64,000 nucleotides of DNA from an uncultured Clostridia bacterium (GTDB lineage: Bacteria; Bacillota; Clostridia; Lachnospirales; CAG-274): NCBI GenBank assembly GCA_949948985.1, contig CATLIG010000007.1:1-64000 (forward strand), written 5' to 3'. Made by a program: the position numbers and the translations under genes. Within the stretch, counting starts at the first letter, position 1. Every line of letters starts with the position of its first letter. The notes under the pieces were generated by a model, which saw nothing but the letters and a program-made list of their open reading frames with translations, made no database searches and was not told the DNA's origin. Below, piece after piece: positions 17,412-26,119 of the stretch.

Positions 17412-18197
17412 TTATGAGGCTTTAAGCTCAAGACGCAGTCTATCAGCGATAAGAGCGATAAACTCAGAATTAGTCGGCTTTCCCTTATGATTATTTATAG
17501 TATATCCAAAAAGAGAATCTATAACATCAACTTTTCCCCTGCTCCACGCAACCTCAATAGCGTGCCTTATAGCTCTTTCAACTCTGCTTGGAGTTGTACC
17601 GCATTTTTTAGCAATAGATGGATAAAGCTCTTTTGTAATATAATTGAGAACATCTATATCATTAATAGCCATAATAATAGCTTCTCTCATATAATGATAT
17701 CCTCTTATGTGTGCTGGAACTCCTATTTCATGTAATATATTAGTAACTCTTGTTTCAAGATCAACTTCCGCCTTTTTAGCGAAACTGTCAAAAAGAGCAG
17801 ATTGTTTCGCATTAGCGGCAGGCTTTTCCTTAAGCTGGCGAATTCTTGCTATAAGAAGTTCCATATCAAACGGCTTGGCTATATAATATTGCGCTCCAAG
17901 ACTAAATGCTTTCTGTGTAATTTGTTCTTGAGTAATAGCAGTAAGCATAATACAAATAGTTTGAGTCTGAACTGTACTGAGTTTTTCAAGAACCCCTATT
18001 CCATCAAGCCTCGGCATAATTCCATCTAAAATCGCAACATCCGGTTTTTCATTTATGATCTTTTCATATGCCTCAATTCCATCATAAGCAACCCCAATTA
18101 CTTCCATATCTTCTTGCTTATCAAGAAAATTACTCACAAGATCACAAAAATCCTTATTATCATCTGCTATTAGTATTTTTAACTTAGTTTCTTCCAA
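17412..18197 (-). CDS. spo0A: Sporulation master regulator Spo0A
   Basis: The 261-residue response regulator has an N-terminal receiver domain, with DD near residues 12-13, the phospho-acceptor Asp in VAILDGIMP near 56, and Lys in IAKPF. Its C-terminal Spo0A DNA-binding domain contains [20 protein letters not shown] and [17 protein letters not shown], the diagnostic recognition region. Start is TTG 18197 with GGGAGG 7 nt upstream. The gene stands alone; spoIVB, its usual upstream neighbour in Bacillus and many clostridia, is absent. Phosphorylated Spo0A would activate the spoIIA operon found at 43 kb. Confidence 0.96.
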   Translation of the reverse strand: MEETKLKILIADDNKDFCDLVSNFLDKQEDMEVIGVAYDGIEAYEKIINEKPDVAILDGIMPRLDGIGVLEKLSTVQTQTICIMLTAITQEQITQKAFSLGAQYYIAKPFDMELLIARIRQLKEKPAANAKQSALFDSFAKKAEVDLETRVTNILHEIGVPAHIRGYHYMREAIIMAINDIDVLNYITKELYPSIAKKCGTTPSRVERAIRHAIEVAWSRGKVDVIDSLFGYTINNHKGKPTNSEFIALIADRLRLELKAS

Positions 18198-18241
18198 ATT
18201 AATACCTCCCTTAGTTTAATTTTGTAATATATTACATTATA

Positions 18242-18256
18242 TGGTATATTATACCA
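18242..18256. promoter_or_regulatory. Palindrome at the spo0A transcription start
   Basis: TGGTATA-T-TATACCA is a perfect 7+1+7 palindrome, 9 nt downstream of the spo0A -10 box. Its placement suits an operator, but it matches neither the 0A box nor any site I can name. Confidence 0.4.
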
Positions 18257-18264
18257 GTACATTA

Positions 18265-18293
18265 ATTATAATATATTTAATCAAAAAATGCAA
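18265..18293 (-). promoter_or_regulatory. Vegetative-type promoter of spo0A
   Basis: On minus, TTGCAT (18293-18288) and TATAAT (18270-18265) are separated by exactly 17 nt, about 68 nt before the TTG start. This fits a housekeeping sigma factor rather than sigma-H. The gap to 18712 otherwise holds a short D-type palindrome at 18635-18693 and AT-rich DNA. Confidence 0.65.
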
Positions 18294-18634
18294 TAGTTTT
18301 TGAAAGTGTTTTTTATTTTTTGTCATTTAATAAAAAAAACAAAATATAAAAAAATAATAAAATACTACTAATAATATTCATAAAATCGTACTAAAATCTA
18401 TATAAATTCACAAAATTCTTATAAAAAAAACAATAGATAATTCGCTTAATATATCAATTTTTATCAAAACCTGTTGTATAGTCATTTTATTGTTTAGTTT
18501 CATTAATTTTATAAATTGACATAATAATATTGTAACAATCCTGAAAATTATTACAGTAAAATAATTTTTAAACATTTGACTTATTTCTTATACAATTATA
18601 AAAATTTCATAAGAAATAAGTCTGTTTAATTATA

Positions 18635-18693
18635 TAGTCATACAACTTGAAAATAAGCAAAATGAAACTAAATAAAATTTTATTTTCAAATTG
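18635..18693. repeat. Short D-family palindrome
   Basis: TATAGTCATACAACTTGAAA opens the element and TTATTTTCAAATTG closes it as an imperfect inverted copy. It is about 59 bp, much shorter than other D copies, and lies 20 bp from the CYTH gene stop. Confidence 0.45.
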
Positions 18694-18712
18694 TAAAAAA
18701 TGCTGTAAATCC

Positions 18713-19177
18713 CTATAATCCAAAAAAAGCCATATTAGCGTTTGTATATTTGGGATTATGGCTAATATCCTCACCAAACCATTTCGGAGGAAGAAAAATA
18801 TCAGCTTCTTTTTCACAAGAAAATTCAACTTCAACATTTTTAAAACCTTTTAAATTTCCTTCATAAATATCAAGTTCCGCGGTATAAATGTCATTTAATG
18901 GTATAAAATATCTTCTTTTTACAATTTCATTACCCTCTACCTTATTCCATAATTCACAAAATTGTTTTTCTGAAAGAGGAAACTCAAATTCAGTTCTTTT
19001 AATCTGACCCTTTCCCTTAAATGTAAAAACATACTCTTTATCCGTCTGTCTTAATCTTAAAACAGGGTCGATAGAAATATACCCCTGTTTTATAAAAGAA
19101 TTTTTAAAAGAATTTAATTCAAAAGGAATTTCTTTTATCAAAAACTTCCGCTCAATTTCAACATTATTTTTACTCAT
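18713..19177 (-). CDS. CYTH domain protein (class IV adenylate cyclase/triphosphatase fold)
   Basis: The 154-residue product begins with VEIERKFLI, the EXEXK motif of the triphosphate tunnel fold. It continues with RLRQTDKEYVFTFKGKG and a later ELDIYEGNLKGFKNVEVEF, giving the alternating acidic and basic residues that line the tunnel. Members hydrolyse tripolyphosphate or thiamine triphosphate, or make cAMP; the short bacterial form is most often a triphosphatase. ATG 19177 follows GGGAGG at 11 nt; an upstream TTG lies inside that site and was discarded. Confidence 0.88.
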   Translation of the reverse strand: MSKNNVEIERKFLIKEIPFELNSFKNSFIKQGYISIDPVLRLRQTDKEYVFTFKGKGQIKRTEFEFPLSEKQFCELWNKVEGNEIVKRRYFIPLNDIYTAELDIYEGNLKGFKNVEVEFSCEKEADIFLPPKWFGEDISHNPKYTNANMAFFGL

Positions 19178-19267
19178 ATTTATTATATCCTCCCTCAATA
19201 TAACTCATAAAATTTATTTTTATACAAATTAATAAAATTTTCAGTGCGAAACAATAAAGAATCCTTT

Positions 19268-19443
19268 TATAGTCAATCAACTTGAAAATGAGCAAAAGGC
19301 ATTTTGCTTTTTAAATGCCAAAAGTGTTAAAAAGCATTAAATTAAATATTTTTTTGCGATATCTATATAAGTATGAAATTTCAAAAGAAGTCTAAAATCA
19401 TCTGTTTATTTTTTATTGTTTCTCTATAAGTTGATTGACTATA
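19268..19443. repeat. Chimeric D/C palindromic element
   Basis: It starts with D-end TATAGTCAATCAACTTGAAA and finishes with D-end TTGATTGACTATA. The middle (about 19300-19395) instead matches the right half of family C: a TGCTTTTTAAATGCC block, AAATTAAATATTTTTTTGC, and end TTTCAAAAGAAGTCT. An F-type TTATTGTTTCTCTATAAG piece follows. Confidence 0.6.
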
Positions 19444-19616
19444 ATATAAAAATAAGGAAACACTGATTTAATGGCATAAAATTATTTTCTTAGCCGCCAA
19501 ATCAATGTTTCCTTCGCAACAAAGCAATAAAATTTAAAAAATATTTCAAAAAAATTAAGTAAAGTACAGCTGAAAAAAATTGTAATACAGTATTGCGAAA
19601 ATTATCAAACAAGTTT

Positions 19617-19778
19617 TATAGTCAATCAACTTAAAAATAAACAAGTTCGGCGGCTAAAACTTACTTTCGCTGCATTAGTGTCAGTCAGTATAGACTACGA
19701 CTATGCTCTTCTTCTACTCCTTGCGAAAATAAATTTTATTTCGCCTCTTTTTGCTCATTTTCAAATTACTTAACTATA
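19617..19778. repeat. Family D palindromic element
   Basis: A 162-bp element with ends TATAGTCAATCAACTTAAAA and TTTTCAAATTACTTAACTATA (inverted, imperfect). The interior contains CGGCGGCTAAAA near the left and GCTCATTTTC near the right. TATA at both borders would fit insertion at TA. The 19178-19877 gap holds this element, the 19268 chimera and no gene. Confidence 0.6.
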
Positions 19779-19877
19779 ATAATATAAATAAAAATATGAT
19801 GACAAAATTTAATAATTTAAGAATAGACCTGTATGTTAAATTTCAGTAAAATTTTTTATGTTTTGCTTACCATAAAA

Positions 19878-20120
19878 TTATTGTAAAATTTTTTTCAGTT
19901 CTCCCACTACACTCATTTCATCGTCACCATCAGCCATAATAACAATATCCTGACCCTCAAGTATGCCAAGAGAAATCATTCCCATAATACTTTTAGCGTT
20001 AACAATTTTAGTATCAACCCTTACCTTGATACTGCTTCTGAATTTACTAGCAGCCTGAACAAACAACGCGGCGGATCTCGCCTCTAAATCCGTCGCGATT
20101 TTAATTTTTTGTTCTATCAT
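19878..20120 (-). CDS. crh: Crh-like HPr-family regulatory protein (His15 replaced by Glu)
   Basis: The 80-residue HPr-fold protein keeps the regulatory serine site NAKSIMGM (about 42-49) and the AALFVQAASKF helix. At the active loop the usual LHARPA reads LEARSA, so the phospho-accepting His15 is Glu and Pro is Ser. It cannot pass phosphate in the PTS by the known mechanism. The neighbouring gene order (rapZ, whiA, this gene) matches B. subtilis, where Crh with Gln15 follows whiA, so Crh is the better name. Its ATG overlaps the whiA stop by 4 nt. HprK at 24.3 kb is the likely kinase. Confidence 0.85.
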   Translation of the reverse strand: MIEQKIKIATDLEARSAALFVQAASKFRSSIKVRVDTKIVNAKSIMGMISLGILEGQDIVIMADGDDEMSVVGELKKILQ

Positions 20121-21058
20121 AACATAATTTCCTCCCTTAAATTCTCCGCTATAGTAATAATTTTTTTTAGTCTATGATTAACTCCTGATTTTCCGACAGG
20201 AGGAACCAACATTTCACCAAGTTCTTTTAAGCTTAAATCAGGATACTGAAGCCTTATCAGTGCGACTTCCTCAAGCTGTTCAGGTAAATAGGAAAGACCT
20301 ACCGTTTTTTGAATATATTCAATTTCTTCCCGCTGTTTAACCGAAGCAAGAACAATTTTATTAAGATTTGCGGTTTCACAGTTGACAATACGATTTACAT
20401 TATTTCTTACATCTTTAATAATTCTTACATTTTCTAAATTCAAAAGAGCTTTGTGAGCCGACATAATATTTAAAAGCTCCACAATTTGCTCTCCTTCTTT
20501 AATATAAACAATAAAATGTTTCTTTCGTTTAACAACCTTTGATTCAACAGAAAAACTATTTATAATCTTTTTAATTACTTCCGCTGTTTCCAAAGAGGAC
20601 TCAACAAATTCAAGATGATAGTTTTTTTCCGGATTACATAAAGAACCCTCGGAAATAAATGCTCCTCTGATAAAAGCTCTTTTGCAACATGTACTTCCGA
20701 CAATAACAGAATTTACTTTTTTTAAGACAATCCCGTCCTCAATAATTCCTGTAGCGTTTAAAATATTAAAAACAGACTCTTTCTTGCTGACAGCGACAAA
20801 ATACAGCCTGTTTTTCCTGTTTTCTCCGCTACTTCGTACAAACACCTCACATTTACAGCCAAAAAGCATTTTAATAAGATTATGGCATTTTAGCACAGCG
20901 TATTTGTTTTCAGACTGTATTTTTATATAAGCGTTTTCCATATCATAGGCAAATTCACCACAAGTAAGTAAAATAGCTGAAAGCTCAGCAATATTGCAAT
21001 GCCTGTTACCATCGTATAAATTAAAAAGCTCTTCTTTAACATCTGAAGAAAAAGACAT
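20117..21058 (-). CDS. whiA: DNA-binding protein WhiA
   Basis: The 313-residue product has the WhiA layout: an N-terminal degenerate LAGLIDADG-type domain (about 1-190, with CCKRAFIRGAFISEGSL) and a C-terminal helix-turn-helix with LSLKELGEMLVPPVGKSGVNHRLKKI near 275-300. In Firmicutes WhiA affects cell division and chromosome segregation. It starts 21 nt downstream of rapZ, and yvcK, usually between these two genes, is missing. Confidence 0.95.
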   Translation of the reverse strand: MSFSSDVKEELFNLYDGNRHCNIAELSAILLTCGEFAYDMENAYIKIQSENKYAVLKCHNLIKMLFGCKCEVFVRSSGENRKNRLYFVAVSKKESVFNILNATGIIEDGIVLKKVNSVIVGSTCCKRAFIRGAFISEGSLCNPEKNYHLEFVESSLETAEVIKKIINSFSVESKVVKRKKHFIVYIKEGEQIVELLNIMSAHKALLNLENVRIIKDVRNNVNRIVNCETANLNKIVLASVKQREEIEYIQKTVGLSYLPEQLEEVALIRLQYPDLSLKELGEMLVPPVGKSGVNHRLKKIITIAENLREEIML

Positions 21059-21079
21059 AAAACCACCACTTTAAATATA

Positions 21080-21946
21080 CTATCTTTTTGCGTCTTTGTC
21101 AATATCCCTGTGATTAATAATAACACTATGACCATTTTTCTGCAAAGAACGATACAGCTCATTAGCAAGTGTTACAGACCTGTGTTTTCCCCCTGTACAA
21201 CCGATAGAAATAACAAGCTGATTTTTTCCCTCTTTAATATAATTGGGAATAAGGAAAGAAATCATATCCTCAAGTTTTTCAACAAATTCTCTGCTTTCCT
21301 CCCACTCCATAACATAGTCCCGTACTTTAATATCGTTTCCCGTTAGTGTTTTAAGGTCAGAAATATAAAATGGATTAGGTATAAATCTCACGTCAAACAC
21401 AAGATCTGAGTCACTTGGAATACCATATTTAAAACCAAAAGAAAGTACAGTAATCATAAGACTTTCAAAAATCTTATTTTCAAGAAAAATATCATTTATT
21501 TTTTCTTTAAGCTGTCTTGTAAGTATATGACTTGTGTCAATAATATAATCAGCGCGTCTTTTGACGTCCCTCAAAAGTTCTCTCTCACGCATAATGCCAT
21601 TAATAAGCCTTTCCCCTCTGGCGAGCGGGTGATTTCTTCTTGACTCCTTAAAACGTTTTAAAAGAGTTTCATCAGAAGCGTCTAAAAATAAAATGCTTAT
21701 TTTGTGATTTTCATTTTGAACCTCTGAAACACATGATAATAAATCATTAAACAGCTTTCCTCCCCTTATATCAATACCCAAAGCGACTTTTTCAATGCCT
21801 ACTTCGGGCATTTTACACAACTCAATAAACTTAGGTATTAAAGATGGAGGTAAATTATCCACACAAAAAAAATCAATATCCTCTAAAAATTTAAGAACAA
21901 GACTTTTTCCTGCGCCTGACATACCTGTTAAAATAACAAACTGCAT
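21080..21946 (-). CDS. rapZ: RNase adapter / nucleotide-binding protein RapZ (YvcJ)
   Basis: The 288-residue P-loop protein has Walker A GMSGAGKS at residues 7-14, [13 protein letters not shown], the D-x-R-G region, and the C-terminal [18 protein letters not shown] with HR-D-x(2)-K. ATG 21946 with AAAGGGTGA upstream is the likely start; a longer frame adds 16 residues without a ribosome site. In B. subtilis YvcJ hydrolyses GTP and influences competence; in E. coli RapZ guides decay of glmZ sRNA. Which role applies here is unknown. Confidence 0.95.
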   Translation of the reverse strand: MQFVILTGMSGAGKSLVLKFLEDIDFFCVDNLPPSLIPKFIELCKMPEVGIEKVALGIDIRGGKLFNDLLSCVSEVQNENHKISILFLDASDETLLKRFKESRRNHPLARGERLINGIMRERELLRDVKRRADYIIDTSHILTRQLKEKINDIFLENKIFESLMITVLSFGFKYGIPSDSDLVFDVRFIPNPFYISDLKTLTGNDIKVRDYVMEWEESREFVEKLEDMISFLIPNYIKEGKNQLVISIGCTGGKHRSVTLANELYRSLQKNGHSVIINHRDIDKDAKR

Positions 21947-22139
21947 AAAAATCACCCTTTTTATAAAATTTATAATCCCATAGCTGACAAACACATCTGT
22001 AGTAAAAAACTCTTACAAAAACTGAATATATAGACAGCAATTCCAAAACCAAATTTGATTAAATTCTAAAGTTTGTGAATAAATATTTTTGTACTTATGA
22101 CAAAACAATAAGTAAATAAATTTTAATATAATGCACAAT

Positions 22140-23027
22140 TTAAAATTCTCCAATAATTCTTATTTCCGGTTCAAGAACTACATTAAATTTATCATATACA
22201 ATATTTTTGACATTTTCAATAAGTCTTAAAACATCCTCGGCTGTCGCACCACCTTTGTTTATTACAAAACCACAGTGTTTTTCAGAAACCGCGGCTCCGC
22301 CTACCGCATACCCTCTAAGCCCTGAATCCATAATAAGCTTTCCTGCAAAATACCCCTCCGGTCTTTTAAAAGTGCTTCCCGCGCTTGGAAAATCAAGAGG
22401 CTGCTTTTCACTTCTGAGTTTGTTAAATTCCATCATCTTAGCATTTATTTCATTAAAATCTCCTTCTTTAAGAACTAATTCAGCACCAAGTACAATCATA
22501 CCTTCTTTAAGTATACGACTGTTTCTATATTGAAAATCAGCCTGATATCCTGAAATTTCAAAAATTTTACCGTCTTTAAGAACAGTAACCTTAGAAATAA
22601 CATCTTTCATCTCCCCGCCGTAAGCACCAGCATTCATACAAATGCCGCCGCCAAGAGTTCCTGGTATACCTGCCGCAAATTCAAGACCGCAAAGACCGTT
22701 TTCAAGGGCTTTTTTTGAAATCGCTGATAAAAGTGCTCCGCTTTCAGCTTTTATAATATTTCCGCACACTTCAATTTTGCTTAAATTTTTAAAAATCTGA
22801 ATTATAGCACCTCTAAAACCTTTATCACCAACAAGAAGATTTGAACCATTTCCCAAAATATAATATGGTATATTGTTTTTTTCACATAAATCAATACTTT
22901 TCACTACTTCGTCAATATTTTCAGGAACAATGAAAATATCAGCGTTACCGCCTATTTTAAAAGTAGTATGTTTTTTCATAGTTTCATTAAAAACAACATT
23001 TTTTAAATTATTTTTAAATTCATTCAA
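22140..23027 (-). CDS. murB: UDP-N-acetylenolpyruvoylglucosamine reductase MurB
   Basis: The 295-residue flavoenzyme reduces UDP-GlcNAc-enolpyruvate to UDP-MurNAc. FAD-site motifs are TTFKIGGNADIF, GNGSNLLVGDKGFRG and GIPGTLGGGICMNAGAYGGE. Catalytic blocks are AGSTFKRPEGYFAGKLI, with the Ser proton donor, and the late Glu in EPEIRI. TTG 23027 is preferred because AGGGAG lies 9 nt upstream; the longer frame overlaps the ROK gene. It sits in a run of hprK, ROK, murB, rapZ, whiA, crh. Confidence 0.95.
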   Translation of the reverse strand: MNEFKNNLKNVVFNETMKKHTTFKIGGNADIFIVPENIDEVVKSIDLCEKNNIPYYILGNGSNLLVGDKGFRGAIIQIFKNLSKIEVCGNIIKAESGALLSAISKKALENGLCGLEFAAGIPGTLGGGICMNAGAYGGEMKDVISKVTVLKDGKIFEISGYQADFQYRNSRILKEGMIVLGAELVLKEGDFNEINAKMMEFNKLRSEKQPLDFPSAGSTFKRPEGYFAGKLIMDSGLRGYAVGGAAVSEKHCGFVINKGGATAEDVLRLIENVKNIVYDKFNVVLEPEIRIIGEF

Positions 23028-23046
23028 AAAAATCAGCTCCCTATAA

Positions 23047-23988
23047 TCAATTACCAAGCATAGCCGCCCCAACAATACCGGCATCATTTCCAAGTGCAGC
23101 CGTTGTAATTTTTGTTTTCAAAATGCCCCCGTAGACATCTCTTTCAACAAGCTTTATAACAGGATTTAAAATAGTATCTCCCTGAGCCGAAATTCCTCCT
23201 CCGACAGCTATTATCTCAGGCTGAAAAATATTAATGATATTAGTAATTCCGTCCGCAAGATATCCAATATATTCATCAACAATTTCTTTTGCCAAAAAAT
23301 CACCGTCTTTATAAAACTTAAAAAGCATTTTCGTATCAGCATTTTCAATATTGCCTTCAATATCTTTATACATTTGTGAATCTTCATTTTTCACTAAAAT
23401 ATCTTTCATACGTCTTGTAAGAGCGGATGTTGAACAATAACTCTCAAAACAACCTTTTCTTCCACAGGTGCATTGTCTACCTTTATGCTCAATAACCATA
23501 TGCCCTATTTCCCCGCCGCAAAAAAAGCTTCCGCTGTAAATTTTACCATCAATAATTATTCCTCCGCCAATACCTGTTCCAAGGGTAATTGTGACAGAAT
23601 TTTTCAGTCCCTTGCAAGCTCCTGAAATACTCTCACCAAAAGCAGCGCAGTTAGCGTCATTATCAATAAAAACAGGAATATCAAAAAACTTTGAAAACTC
23701 TTTTTTCATATTGACATTATCAAATTTAAGATTATTTACATAAATAATAATTCCATTTTCCGCATCAATTTTTCCCGGGCTGCCTATACCTATACTTTTT
23801 ATATCTTTATAATCGGCGTTAATTCCTGAAATAAGCTCTTTACACACAAATGCCATATCATATATAATTTCCGTATAATGTCTTTGAGCCAAAGTCGGAG
23901 TACTTTTTTTCAATAAAATATTACCTTTTTCATCAACAATTCCGGCTGAAATATATGTACCGCCAAAATCAATACCAATATAAAACAT
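23047..23988 (-). CDS. ROK family sugar kinase (glucokinase-like)
   Basis: The 313-residue product has the ATP-binding DFGGTYISAGIVD motif at its start, VFIDNDANCAAFGE with the catalytic Asp, the TLGTGIGGGIIIDGKIYSG loop, and zinc-binding CTCGRKGCFESYCST near residues 165-180. It lacks a DNA-binding N-terminus, so it is a kinase and not a ROK repressor. Glucose is the likely substrate, from family and its link to the HPr-kinase cluster. ATG 23988 with AAGGAGGA is chosen over a longer frame. Confidence 0.9.
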   Translation of the reverse strand: MFYIGIDFGGTYISAGIVDEKGNILLKKSTPTLAQRHYTEIIYDMAFVCKELISGINADYKDIKSIGIGSPGKIDAENGIIIYVNNLKFDNVNMKKEFSKFFDIPVFIDNDANCAAFGESISGACKGLKNSVTITLGTGIGGGIIIDGKIYSGSFFCGGEIGHMVIEHKGRQCTCGRKGCFESYCSTSALTRRMKDILVKNEDSQMYKDIEGNIENADTKMLFKFYKDGDFLAKEIVDEYIGYLADGITNIINIFQPEIIAVGGGISAQGDTILNPVIKLVERDVYGGILKTKITTAALGNDAGIVGAAMLGN

Positions 23989-24058
23989 ATTCTCCTCCTT
24001 ATTATACCAAAACAATAAAACAACGAAATAGCAAAATTTTTATAAAACCTATTTACCA

Positions 24059-24260
24059 AACCTGTTCTAAGCCACCATAACACCACTTGACAAACTTTTC
24101 TTGAAATACTTGGAAAGTTCCCTCAAAAATCAGACTTCGTCCAACAAAAAATCTTTTATCAATCGTTATCACAGTGGTTATTAAACAGGTCTGTTGGTTG
24201 GCTATAAATTGACGAAAAAACCTTTTATCAATCGTTATGACAGTAGTTTTAAACAAATCT
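24059..24260. repeat. Family A element followed by a second partial copy
   Basis: 24059-24192 runs from ACCTGTTCTAAGCCACC to CAGTGGTTATTAAACAGGTC. A second right-end copy at 24210-24260 repeats AACCTTTTATCAATCGTTAT and ends AAACAAATCT. The tandem right ends are about 70 bp apart. A 67-codon frame across this stretch is made only of repeat sequence and was not called a gene. Confidence 0.6.
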
Positions 24261-24301
24261 ATTAATTTTTTTATTAGTTCACTATAGATAAAATTTTTAT
24301 A

Positions 24302-25228
24302 TCAATCCACGTTTCCGGCATTACTCATAATACGTTCGCTTAAATCCTGAGCCGCATTATATCCCATTTTTTTCTGACGTCTGTTAATAGCAGCAGACTC
24401 ACATATCATAGCAAGATTACGTCCGGGTCTTACGGGAATTGTCTGACATACAACTTGATTTCCCAAAACCTCCATATATTCCGCCTCAAGACCAAGCCTG
24501 TCATATTGCTTGCCTTTTTCCCAATTTTCAAATTTAATAATAAGGTCAATTCCCTGAGCCTCTTTTACCGACTGAACACCAAACATTTGCTTTACATTTA
24601 TAACGCCCACACCTCTTACCTCAATAAAATCTCTTATAAGCTCCGGACAGCTTCCAACAAGAGTTTCGTGTGAAACACGCTTTATCTCGACAGCATCATC
24701 GGCAACAAGACGATGTCCTCTTTTAACAAGTTCCAAAGCAACCTCACTTTTACCAATACCGCTTTCGCCTATAATTAAAATACCCTCTCCGTAAACATCG
24801 ACCAATACACCGTGCATAGTTACTCTTTGCGCCAACTGTACATTGAGCCACCTTATAATCTCACCCATAAAATCGGAGGTTGTCGTATCTGTCTGTAAAA
24901 TAGGCACTTTACTTTCCGTAGCGTAAGTAATCATTTCCGGAAAAGCGTCAAGACCTCTGCACATAACAACAGCGGGTATTTTATGACTGAATATCTTTTT
25001 AAGTGTTTCGCCTCTGCTTTCCGGAGTCATCTTACTTAAATAAGTATATTCAACAATACCAATAATCTGAAGTCTTTCACTGTCAAAATATTCAAAAAAA
25101 CCCGCAAGCTGAAGAGCAGGTCGGTTAATTTCCGGAGTTTCAACAAGTTTGCCGTCAATATCCACTTCTTCTGTCAAAATTTTTAAATCAAATTCTTTAA
25201 TAACCTTTTTAAGTGAAACAGAATACAT
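24302..25228 (-). CDS. hprK: HPr kinase/phosphorylase
   Basis: The 308-residue bifunctional enzyme phosphorylates Ser46 of HPr or Crh with ATP and reverses the reaction with phosphate. The P-loop is GESGIGKSE near residue 154. The HprK signature follows (VEIKRV to LVGSCPELIRDFIEVRGVGVINV), and the QTIPVRPGRNLA motif lies near the C-terminus. ATG 25228 has GGAGGA 8 nt upstream. Its partner in the window is the Crh-like protein at 19.9 kb. Both repeat-filled gaps flanking it suggest it is its own transcript. Confidence 0.95.
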   Translation of the reverse strand: MYSVSLKKVIKEFDLKILTEEVDIDGKLVETPEINRPALQLAGFFEYFDSERLQIIGIVEYTYLSKMTPESRGETLKKIFSHKIPAVVMCRGLDAFPEMITYATESKVPILQTDTTTSDFMGEIIRWLNVQLAQRVTMHGVLVDVYGEGILIIGESGIGKSEVALELVKRGHRLVADDAVEIKRVSHETLVGSCPELIRDFIEVRGVGVINVKQMFGVQSVKEAQGIDLIIKFENWEKGKQYDRLGLEAEYMEVLGNQVVCQTIPVRPGRNLAMICESAAINRRQKKMGYNAAQDLSERIMSNAGNVD

Positions 25229-25330
25229 AACAAAATCCTCCAAAGTAAAATCTAAAAATAACAAGCTGTGACAAAACAACTAAATAATAAACAATTAAAC
25301 TCTAATAAGCCTAAAATAAAGGAATTCATT

Positions 25331-25495
25331 AGACCTCCTCGGAAACTAGCAAATTGACAGATAGGTGCTGATTTTGCTGATAGGCGAAATTAAATTTTCG
25401 CCGTAATACTCGCAGTGGTATTTCAAGAAAATTTAATAAAGCATATCGGAAAAAGATGTACTTAGATTGCATTTTCTATGTTTCCGAGGAGGTCT
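25331..25495. repeat. Family B palindromic element, copy 1 (165 bp)
   Basis: Perfect 16-bp terminal inverted repeats AGACCTCCTCGGAAAC / GTTTCCGAGGAGGTCT bound exactly 165 bp, with ATT directly repeated at both borders. The interior has its own hairpin GGCGAAATTAAATTTTCGCC. No reading frame is evident. Confidence 0.8.
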
Positions 25496-25882
25496 ATTTA
25501 TTATTTTTCGCTAAAGATTTTGCAAACTGCTATATTTACAAATCATTATTATAAAACCGTAAAACTTAATCATAATGCCTTGTAATAAATAAAAATTCCT
25601 TTATCTTTAACACAGAATCTTTATCTTTCTGAAAAAAATTTCATCTCAAATATAATAATACCTCAAAAATAAAAATATTTCAATATTTAATGTCATAGAA
25701 ATCAATTTTTAAAAACCACAGAACTCTGTAATATACCCTGTAAAGAACAAAAGTTCTTTGACCCTAAACGTAAGGCATATACTTTGCTATTGTTGAGCTG
25801 AATTATTAGAAAATTTGATTATTGCCGTATTTTTTCAAATCTAAATTTTTAAATTATTAAACTTCTTTCGAAACTTTACAAT
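25496..25882. other. Intergenic stretch between the two family B copies
   Basis: No gene is seen. 25700-25800 contains ATCAATTTTTAAAAACCA and CCCTAAACGTAAGGC followed by ATACTTTGCTA, which recur in altered form inside the family A element at 48414. At 25858-25882 a family C left end (AAACTTCTTTCGAAACTTTA) directly abuts copy 2 of family B. Confidence 0.5.
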
Positions 25883-26047
25883 AGACCTCCTCAGAAACCG
25901 GAAAATTGACAGATAAGTGCAGATTTTGCTGATAGGCGAAATTAAATTTTCGCCGTAATACTCGCAGTGGTATTTCAAGAAAATTTAATAAAGCATATCG
26001 GAAAAAGATGTGCTTAGATTGCATTTTCTATGTTTCCGAGAAGGTCT
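25883..26047. repeat. Family B palindromic element, copy 2 (165 bp)
   Basis: Same length as copy 1 and differing at roughly ten positions. Termini are AGACCTCCTCAGAAAC and GTTTCCGAGAAGGTCT. It has the same orientation as copy 1, 552 bp apart, and appears to sit within a family C remnant. Confidence 0.8.
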
Positions 26048-26119
26048 ATTAAAATAGTTTTTCTTTTCTCCATTTATTTTGGAATTGTTGTAAAAACTTT
26101 ACAAATTGCCATAAATATT

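Noticed and set aside
24053-24256. A 67-codon frame on minus between the ROK kinase gene and hprK
   Set aside because: It consists wholly of family A repeat sequence, with an internal duplication of the repeat end and no ribosome site.
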